Shown: piece after piece, positions 57,127-64,000 of the stretch | How the letters are laid out: every line of letters starts with the position of its first letter | Numbering within the stretch: the stretch's first letter is position 1 | From: Stereocaulon alpinum | Taxonomy: Eukaryota > Ascomycota > Lecanoromycetes > Lecanorales > Stereocaulaceae | Direction: 5' to 3' | Assembly (NCBI GenBank): GCA_018257865.1 | Contig: JAEUBA010000011.1 | Coordinates: forward strand, 124,001 to 188,000 | Length of the DNA: 64,000 nt | Notes under the pieces: model-generated | Databases searched by the model: none | What the model saw: the letters and a program-made list of their open reading frames with translations, nothing else | Told to the model about the DNA's origin: nothing | Translations under genes and position numbers: made by a program

Positions 57127-58262
57127 AGGCTGCTCCGGTAACTACTGCGAGGGGCTGGAGATATGTGTTAGCACTTCACGATATGAAGAAGCGAGAATAC
57201 CACTCTGCTTGATGAACATCCGGGCAGAGATTAGCGTAATCGTTGTCAGCACAGCTGCGGGGTATTGCGCCGCAAATCAGCAATCTTGCAAGCCGAGTTT
57301 TATGCAATCAAGTCAAGACTATGAAGTGTTGCACAATGTGTTCTCGGTATTATATTGACTGGTATGCATATGGGCTAGAGCATGTTCCATTGCCACAGTG
57401 GAAGCTCGGATGATCATCAGGGCCGAGCGAGGTCCAACCCATAGCTATGATATACTCTACAGACCGCGCAGAGATATCGCAGCGAGTGGTCCAAGATTGA
57501 AGTCTGATAGAAATTCTCATGTGACACAGCTAAAACTTTATCAAGTCGCCTTCTTCAGCGACCGAGAAGAGGCCCCACATCGACCAGACTAGAGTGGATC
57601 GAATATCAAAAATATCAATGACAAGCTGACCGTATAACCTTACCTCATTTGAGGGTGGACGAACAAAGGCAAATAAGCATTGTAGCAGTGACGGGATAAG
57701 TGACCACACTCGGTTGCACTAGCTCGATCCTTGCTATTAGGAGACATCGCAGTGGAGGCCCAGATGGTCGATAGGATTGCGGTAAGTACCTGCTAAGCCC
57801 ACACTTGGAGTGTTCATCGCTTCAGCGCTACTTCCCATTCGAGCAAGTCAGGCTGCCAACGCACCAATGCTAAGCTGACTGCAGCTGACCCCTCCACAAT
57901 GGACCAAAGTCATAATTCGACCCGCTGGTAAAGTACCATAACTCTTGTGTCCGCTAGCGAAGTGTTGATGTGCTAATGCTTTACTGCGCCTCTTCAGCTC
58001 TTGCAGGAATCCATGACTGACAACACGAAATTTGAGGCGCAGTTTTTGAACTAGATTGCGATTCTTTCATTGGTTGAAGATCTATTAGGCAATAATCCGG
58101 CAGTTGAACAAACTATTTCCGTTCACGTAACAGAGTTACTGAATTCTGTCCATAGGGGCAATTGACTTCGCCAAGCCTGAATGCCAGTTCTCTGTTCGCG
58201 CTTGACATCAGCAGCATTGCCAGGGGTGCAAAACAAAGCGACAAGTCTCAATAAGCACGACA
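57127..58262. other. Spacer between receptor and MFS relic
   Basis: About 1.1 kb. Part of the receptor 5' end may lie in the first 150 bp. Otherwise I recognise nothing. Confidence 0.35.
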
Positions 58263-59150
58263 ATGGGTTGTATCAAACAGCTGGATGGAGCACTCGAGCT
58301 TGATGATGTTTCAGCGTCGACTTCGCGGCACATACGGCCTCACAACGATGGCGACTCTGATCATTCTAGCAGTACTCCAGACAACGATCTAATGAACAAT
58401 GCAGAGCAAGGGGAAGCGGAAGACTCGTCAAACTATACCGCCGAGGAAGAAAGAGCGGTTGTGAGAAAGCTCGATCGCCATCTGGTACTTTTCCTGGCAC
58501 TTTTGTACTTGCTTGCCTTCCTTGATCGATCGAGTAAGTGCCCCGTTCCAATGAGTCGGCCAAAGACAAAGTCGCCTTTATAGGTATATATGAATGCTAA
58601 GACATCTAGACACCGGAAATGCAAGGATCGCAGGTCTCACAGATGACCTTAGGCTCAGCTCTTCCGCCGAGTATGAGTGGCTACTAACCACCTTCTATTG
58701 CACATACATTACCTTCTAGTGGATGACTCTTTATACCGCGTCATGCCAGCTCATATCCACATATCTCTCTGCGTGCTATCGTGGAGTTTAATTGCATCTT
58801 TCCAAGCCCTAGCAGGATCATTTCTCTCAATGCTTATTCTCCGTACTCTGCTCGGTGTCGGAGAAGCTGCGTTCTCCCCTGAAATACCACTTCTGCTATC
58901 ATTTTTCTTCAAGCGGGAAGAGCTAGCGTTCCGAACCGGCTTTTTCATATCAGCTGCACCTCTTGCGACTTCGTTTGCAGGTAGTCTTGCGTGGTTGATA
59001 ACAAAGGCTGGGGATCATGTCCCAACTGCAGCATGGAGACTGCTATTCCTAGCTGAAGGCTTTCCCAGCTTATCTACCTCAGGTAGCTTAGCTCTCACCA
59101 CGAAGGGCTTGGCATTCTACTGTACCTCTTTGCTACGGCAGATTGATTGA
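58263..59150 (+). pseudogene. Truncated MFS transporter (Dal5-like anion:cation symporter type)
   Basis: Exon 1 (58263-58533) encodes a charged N-terminus and KLDRHLVLFLALLYLLAFLD. A 76-nt intron follows, and the second exon starts at 58610 (NTGNARIAGLTDDLRLSSSE). In-frame TAG at 58717-58719 interrupts the second helix region (YCTYITF*WMTL). About 10-15 bp later a base is missing and the frame shifts to one reading RVMPAHIHISLCVLSWSLIA, ALAGSFLSMLILRTLLGVGE and LAFRTGFFISAAPLATSFAG. Similarity fades after LLFLAEGFPS near 59070, where the family would continue for some 250 residues. So the relic keeps about helices 1-5 with a nonsense codon, a frameshift and a lost 3' half. It cannot make a working transporter. 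Confidence 0.8.
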
Positions 59151-59226
59151 TTGAGACCAATAGTTGCGGAGTTATTACGGAAACTAAACAACTACACCTA
59201 GAGTGCGTCTATCCAAACAATATGTC

Positions 59227-60180
59227 CTACATGCTTGCTCCCTCGGAGCCTTCCAACCTTACAAACGGCCCCTCAATTGGATCGTTGCCGTGGCTCGGTG
59301 CTTTATTTCCGGTCCAGGCCTTGTAAGTGGCCGACCGGTCAGAAAGCTGTATACCTCCTGGGGGTACTCGAGCCGACGTGACAGTGACGGTCAAGTCCCT
59401 GCTGATGAGGTGTGTGTATGGATCTGGTTTGTGCTTCGTGAACAGGGGTCGAAAGTTTGGAAGGCACGCACTGATTACGGCTACTGTCACCTCAGCCACG
59501 GACCATATACCTATTGGTGTACCACTCCCTACTATAGTCTTAGACTCAATTCTGTTGGAATTTGTGCTGCATCCGAGGCTTAGATCGACTCACAAGTTAT
59601 ATCAGTGCTAGGAACGATGCTCACGGCGACTAATCGAATGATGCCGAAAAGGCAGACCCTGCGTCATCGGTACTCAAATTCGAATTACGTGAATGAGTCG
59701 AGCTTACACTCCTCCAATTAAGAATATTCTAATGACCTGTAACTTGCGAGTCGTGTTCATCTGAAGTCTCCATACAGCCTTAACCGGCAAAGATAGAATG
59801 AACACATCTGTGAGAACATTCATGACCCTTAAGAACATCAGCAGTGCCTATTGAAACTGTCAGGATCTACTCAACGCAGTAACTGTATATGACGTTTTGG
59901 TATTGATGCATATGCCGTGCTCTTCCGGAGCCCACACTTTCGATAGGGGAATACATTGCACGAAGGCCACAATGACCAGTACAAGCGAATAACTCAGAAC
60001 CACAAGGGCCACAGCTATCGATATGTTTCTGAGTTCTCTCGATGGGAACAAGCGATGGTATAGGCAAAGCAAAGAGAGCTTGGTCAACGTCATAGTACAG
60101 GCATAGCATACTACTCCTTGAGGGATTTCGTATACTTTCCATGCAATGATGTCAACTGGGGTCATACCAAGGTCCAACAT
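59227..60180 (-). CDS. Pth11-like integral membrane protein, N-terminally short
   Basis: Four exons, 59884-60180, 59708-59847, 59594-59658 and 59227-59531, give 268 aa from the ATG at 60180. Junction phases match, and the spliced protein shows VCYACTMTLTKLSLLCLYHR, FVQCIPLSKVWAPEEHGICI, VLTDVFILSLPVKAVWRLQM, LFGIIRLVAVSIVPSTDITL and WSVAEVTVAVISACLPNFRP, all in the family order. The first intron is only 36 nt and contains stops, so it must be removed or the gene is broken. The expected first two helices are missing. Upstream, a short hydrophobic frame (MLTYILIARITITV near 60300) is interrupted by TAG, so the 5' end may be decayed. Possibly a truncated gene. The neighbours on both sides are pseudogenes. 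Confidence 0.62.
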
Positions 60181-60606
60181 ACACGGTAACGTCTTGATGA
60201 CAAGACTTCAATGCATTTTCACGGGAGGACGGCTCGGACTAAGAACCTGAGCTGCTACCATTCACGGTGATCGTGATGCGAGCGATCAGGATGTAAGTAA
60301 GCATGACAGACGAAGTTGATTCGACGCCACAAACTTGCATCCCTTTAGAACTAGAAGACCCTGTGAACTCCACAGCTGTACCAATGTCACCAACAAGTTT
60401 CATTAGTATGGCTCACGTCATAGCTCTTATAACCCCCATCCTTTAGGCCAAATCTTCTGTGAGCTGCCTTCGAGACGACAATCATCAGCTTGCTTCTATG
60501 AAGTCAGCTTCCACTTCTAGTGCACTCGCACTTCTAGTGACTACAAAAACAGTACCGAGCATTTCCTATTTGCTAAAGCCTTCAGTATCATCCATCTCCT
60601 CCAGCA
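60181..60606. other. Divergent spacer with possible receptor 5' remnant
   Basis: About 430 bp between two opposite starts. It may include decayed 5' exons of the receptor gene. No promoter element is recognisable. Confidence 0.3.
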
Positions 60607-61879
60607 ATGTTCGGCACAAGTAGCCTACTGCACGATTATTCCCTGCCCTCAGATCTTGGTAAAGAACTAGACAGTAAGACGCCGCCAAATGAATCTAATT
60701 AATTTAAGTCGATCTCTAAACGCCGTCTGGTGCTCATTGTTACAATCTCATTCATATGTTCGGCTCTTGTCTTCGCAAGTGGAATACTTCTGAGCTGGTG
60801 GATTGCGAACGAAATTAGTTCCAGATCCAAAGCATTATCTGGTTGCAACGGAACGCAATTTCGGCGAGAATGGTGTTGTCTTAGCCATGAGGAGAAGCAT
60901 AGCTATATAAAAGCTGTTCAATATTTAAAACAAACACGTTCGAGGCTAGGACTGAATCAATCACTATACGATAATTTTCCCTATATTCACTTCCGAGTTG
61001 GGGGATAATGTATGTTATTGTCAATGTTCGACGATGGATATCTGCTGATCCAAAGCCTCAATAACACATGGTGCGGCAGTATTCTGGGCTTGGTATCGAT
61101 ATCTCCTCTACACGTATCATCTAGCTTTACAGGAAGAGTGCCACTTTATCGGAGAGCTTACATGAGTAGGACAGTGTCCTTCAAATAGCCTCAACTTTGA
61201 AAGCTAATTCCACTTCCGATAACTACTGGAATTGGGTTCTAGACTGTCACAATATGACCACGTCGCAGATTTGGGACCCAGATACCGGCTTCGGCAGCAA
61301 CGGTAATGCCAAAATTGATGAATAAATCGTCGAAGGTCATTACGTTACCGAGGGCCCTTTCTCGCACTTCGGGATTCCACACCTCGACGCCGAATACACG
61401 CCGCACTGTCTATCGCGAGGCTTCGAATACGGCCACGAGCTCATCGAGCATGGCACATGGTACAATCCCGCAGCACTCGAAGAACTGCTGAGAAATGATG
61501 ATTATAAGTCCTTCAACCTAGGGCTGGAAGATTGACCGCATGTTGCTATACCACGCAGTGTAAGAGGGGACTTTTCACTGCTCACAGCACCATCAGGTAT
61601 GTAGGCATTTTGAGGTTCTCCTAAACCTGTGAATGCAGCTGATTGGGTGATAAGACCCTGTCTTCTCTCTCCAACATGGACAGCTGGACCGTTTGTGGTG
61701 GATATGGCAGGGCATAGATTCCAGGAAGCGTAGCAGGATGTACAACGGAAAGATGAGACATGATTGTAACCAGGATGCGTCACCGTATGATAGCATTCCG
61801 ATGGGGGGCTTGGCACTAGATACAATGGTTGAAAAGATAATTGAGACAGAGAATGGATTACCGTACCTCAGATATTGAT
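60607..61879 (+). pseudogene. Membrane-anchored tyrosinase (common central domain), decayed
   Basis: From the ATG at 60607 one frame runs through an in-frame TAA (60700-60702) into a basic stretch and a transmembrane helix (RRLVLIVTISFICSALVFAS). The tyrosinase start follows: CNGTQFRREWCCLSHEEKHS and YDNFPYIHF. A second TAA (61006-61008) sits just before a 46-nt intron; then comes ITHGAAVFWAWYRYLLYTY, where the usual WHR copper-A histidine is Tyr. After a disrupted part come YWNWVLDCHNMTTSQIWDPD, TAA (61323-61325), a PHCLSRGFEYGHEL block, TGA (61533-61535) and VRGDFSLLTAPS. The copper-B part DPVFSLQHGQLDRLWWIWQ lies in another frame, ending LPMGG-type SIPMGGLALDTM and a stop at 61877-61879. 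There are four nonsense codons, at least two frame breaks and a lost ligand: non-functional. Confidence 0.85.
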
Positions 61880-62031
61880 AGAACTTCGGGTTTGAACATC
61901 ATGAGAGAATCTAACTAGCTCAGCACTTTGTACATCCATCATATACTCTGTCATATTGTCCTTCTTAGACTATTGCGAGGCTTCTAAAATCTTAGCGATA
62001 GCCTCTGGTGGCCGCTTTCTGGTAGACGTAG

Positions 62032-63066
62032 TCACACTGAGATCCTGGGGGATGTGACATTCCTAGCGATTGTGAAGATACTGTCAACGTCTCCTACAGG
62101 AGTCCTACCCATGCCACACTCGGTTGCAACCCCAAATGGATAAGGATAAACGGTTTGCGCTGCTTTCAACCTCTGTTCCGTACCTTTTTCGTCGTGAGCA
62201 TGAACAAGGCCCAAGGCAAGTTCAGCATCTCCGATATCGAGGTGTTCCAATGGTTTGAAGTAATCTATGTCTGTTCTATCCTTCGGAACGGGGATGTGGA
62301 ACCACGATATTGAATGTTGAGGGCCGACCCGTTGAGCGATACCTGTTGCGATTCCAACCAGACGGCCAGCATCTTCAGGTTGCACGAAATGCTGATGCTG
62401 GATGTCGCCGTAGCAGAGATGGAATCCAAGCTGCACTTCTTGGTCGACAGCCGATGATAGCTTGGAGAGGTTTTCAAGAGCAACCTCCTCAACGGACGAG
62501 AAGTGTGGTTTGAAGAAAGTGTCTTGAAGTCTTCCTCCTTCGTACTCTAGGTAAGCAAACTCTATGGCAGCGTCTATTTGAATGGCCAGATCATGAGCTG
62601 GGATGGTATCTTGCAGCCGTCTGAGGTCTTGGACGAGACGCTCCATATACAACGGCTCTACTCGCTCACGATAGGCGTAATCAACATGATAAAAGACGCT
62701 GTTCATTGGGGTAGGCACCGAGACCTGAAAGCGAACTCCATGGGGGATTTTTCGTTGATCTCTCAACTTGCAAAAGGTTCGGTAGGACTCAATCGCCATT
62801 TCATCGTACTTGGTATGCTTAATGTGATCCAATGTGCAATCGAAATCAGTGTACTCCAGAGGCTTCCCCTGCCTATGTATGGAGTGGAGGACTTGAGGAG
62901 GGAATACAAATGACTGCCACCCTACAAACGCACCTCGAGAGCCTGTTTCACCATCCGGGATCCTGGTTAGCCTTGCAGGTAGGGCTTGGACAGACTTGAC
63001 GAAAACTTCCTCGGCAGAGCTGAAAGGTACACTGCCCACGAGATAGACAGTGGTGGGGTGAGTCAT
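62032..63066 (-). CDS. MetE/UROD-superfamily TIM-barrel protein, function unknown
   Basis: Single exon of 344 aa with an ATG at 63066. The N-terminus TVYLVGSVPFSSAEEVFVKS and LTRIPDGETGSRGAFVGWQ, then VRFQVSVPTPMNSV, IPAHDLAIQIDAAIEF, LGFHLCYGDIQHQHF and FGVATECGMGRTP follow the order of strands in cobalamin-independent methionine synthase-like barrels. The conserved HLCYGD and ECGMGR motifs correspond to the positions where MetE has its zinc ligands (His/Cys/Glu and Cys), so metal binding is plausible. It lacks the N-terminal half of true MetE. The frame is intact, in contrast with its decayed neighbours. It could be a stand-alone C-S bond enzyme or part of secondary metabolism; no direct evidence. 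Confidence 0.7.
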   Translation of the reverse strand: MTHPTTVYLVGSVPFSSAEEVFVKSVQALPARLTRIPDGETGSRGAFVGWQSFVFPPQVLHSIHRQGKPLEYTDFDCTLDHIKHTKYDEMAIESYRTFCKLRDQRKIPHGVRFQVSVPTPMNSVFYHVDYAYRERVEPLYMERLVQDLRRLQDTIPAHDLAIQIDAAIEFAYLEYEGGRLQDTFFKPHFSSVEEVALENLSKLSSAVDQEVQLGFHLCYGDIQHQHFVQPEDAGRLVGIATGIAQRVGPQHSISWFHIPVPKDRTDIDYFKPLEHLDIGDAELALGLVHAHDEKGTEQRLKAAQTVYPYPFGVATECGMGRTPVGDVDSIFTIARNVTSPRISV

Positions 63067-64000
63067 ACTTAGGACGCTGAGTGGTCAACGGTTTAGATTG
63101 TACGATAGCATCGATCCCTGAATTCGATATTTGTACTGCTTAAACTTGTTGTATCGCGATATATTTTTTGAACCGTCACTCGGGTTTGAGAGGACGCTTT
63201 GAATAGTCGGACAAATCGATCGTTGGAGTGATTTACGTTGTTATCTTAGACGGACGTCCCTGGAAGGAGTGAATTACTCCGCCGAAACTCCACCACCAAT
63301 CGAACTCACATCAACCCTTCCGTGACATACTTGCGTGGACCGTGAAACGCTCCGACCCTTAGGTTACATTGCAAATAAATCCCATGACACATGCAATGAT
63401 CTCTGGCGGTCAAGGTCTAGAACGCATGACTACCGGTGGGGCGCTCCTTCCATCGACGATCTTACATGGTCAGGGCTGCATTTGTGATTTCCGTAAGGTC
63501 GAGCGCAGACAATAACTGACTGCGTATGCAAGATATTGGTAAGCTGTCCTTTGCTCAGTAGAAGAGCAGATAGCGCAACCGTGATCAGCATACACAATGC
63601 GCTCGGAACTACTGGGAACAGCGTTTTAATTACAAACAGCCAAGGTTTTCTATTGAGTCAATCGTTTCTGTGAGCCGCTGCATTCGAACACGGGTCTTGC
63701 GGGTCGTCCAATGGAATGTTTTTGAGTTAATACCGTTACTTCGATTCCGCAAGCCGTCATTTCCAAAGCTGCTTACATAGTCAAAAGATCGATGTTCTAG
63801 CTTTGGCGCCGTAGATTTCCTCTTGGTGCCTCGGTACTGATGGAATCTCTACGGTTGATATAACTATGCAATATTTAATGAGAAAATCGGCTACGCATTA
63901 TCCGATAGTATGAAAACTGTGTGACTAGGTGAACATCTCTTCCGACCGTCAGAAGAGTTCCGAAGAAGCTATCCTCACAGCCACATGCCGAAGTGTCATT
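63067..64000. other. Terminal spacer
   Basis: About 930 bp to the window edge with no supported gene. The first part should hold the promoter of the MetE-like gene. Confidence 0.4.

Noticed and set aside
61640..61700. Loss of a copper-B ligand in the tyrosinase (LQH instead of LHH)
   Set aside because: The first His of the pair is usually not the metal ligand; the second His is still present, so no loss is claimed at this site.

Overview
The window is nuclear DNA of a filamentous ascomycete (Pezizomycotina). Intact genes are split by short GT..AG introns, mostly about 45-80 nt, with CTAAC/CTGAC-like branch sites. The gene set is typical of moulds: Ask1 of the DASH complex, a CLASP/Stu1, a two-LIM RhoGAP, a PTEN/Tep1 phosphatase and several Pth11-like rhodopsin-domain receptors. 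I cannot place the species. All exon models come from reading frames, splice signals and remembered family conservation; no search was run. Several frames that look open begin at GTG or TTG and were re-started at a real ATG or spliced upstream.

Layout. 1-31 kb is a conserved housekeeping block: a 5'-truncated RG-rich protein gene; mitochondrial ribosomal protein mL44/MrpL3 divergent from a small mitochondrial membrane protein; a Mak32-type pfkB kinase; cyclase-associated protein; Tep1/PTEN; a basic-secretory-protein-type metallopeptidase; Stu1; LIM-RhoGAP; Ask1; an unknown N-anchored protein; a damaged DUF1772-like fragment; and Fyv7. At 31.05-31.70 kb lies a 647-bp non-coding element with 158-bp terminal inverted repeats, a TA at each border and an internal 16-bp tandem repeat. 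It reads as a Tc1/mariner-type MITE.

33-55 kb mixes a Pth11-like receptor and Mcm3 (eight exons, one of 19 nt, one GC-AG intron) with two membrane proteins, a secreted or anchored amidase, a gamma-tubulin complex subunit, Eaf7 and a ferroportin-family transporter.

55-64 kb looks like an accessory, decaying region. It has two Pth11-like genes with unclear 5' ends, a truncated MFS transporter pseudogene, a membrane-anchored tyrosinase relic with four in-frame stop codons and a lost copper-ligand histidine, and one intact MetE/UROD-superfamily gene. The tyrosinase lesions all fit C-to-T changes, which suggests repeat-induced point mutation (RIP).

Themes. Microtubule and spindle genes recur (STU1, ASK1, GCP6), as do actin/Rho polarity genes (CAP, LIM-RhoGAP). 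These are scattered single genes, not an operon or cluster. I found no convincing tRNA, rRNA, CRISPR or intact autonomous transposon. The least ordinary items are the MITE with its minisatellite, the MCM3 splice structure, the start-codon-only coding exon in TEP1, candidate 36-38-nt introns and the RIP-like tyrosinase relic.
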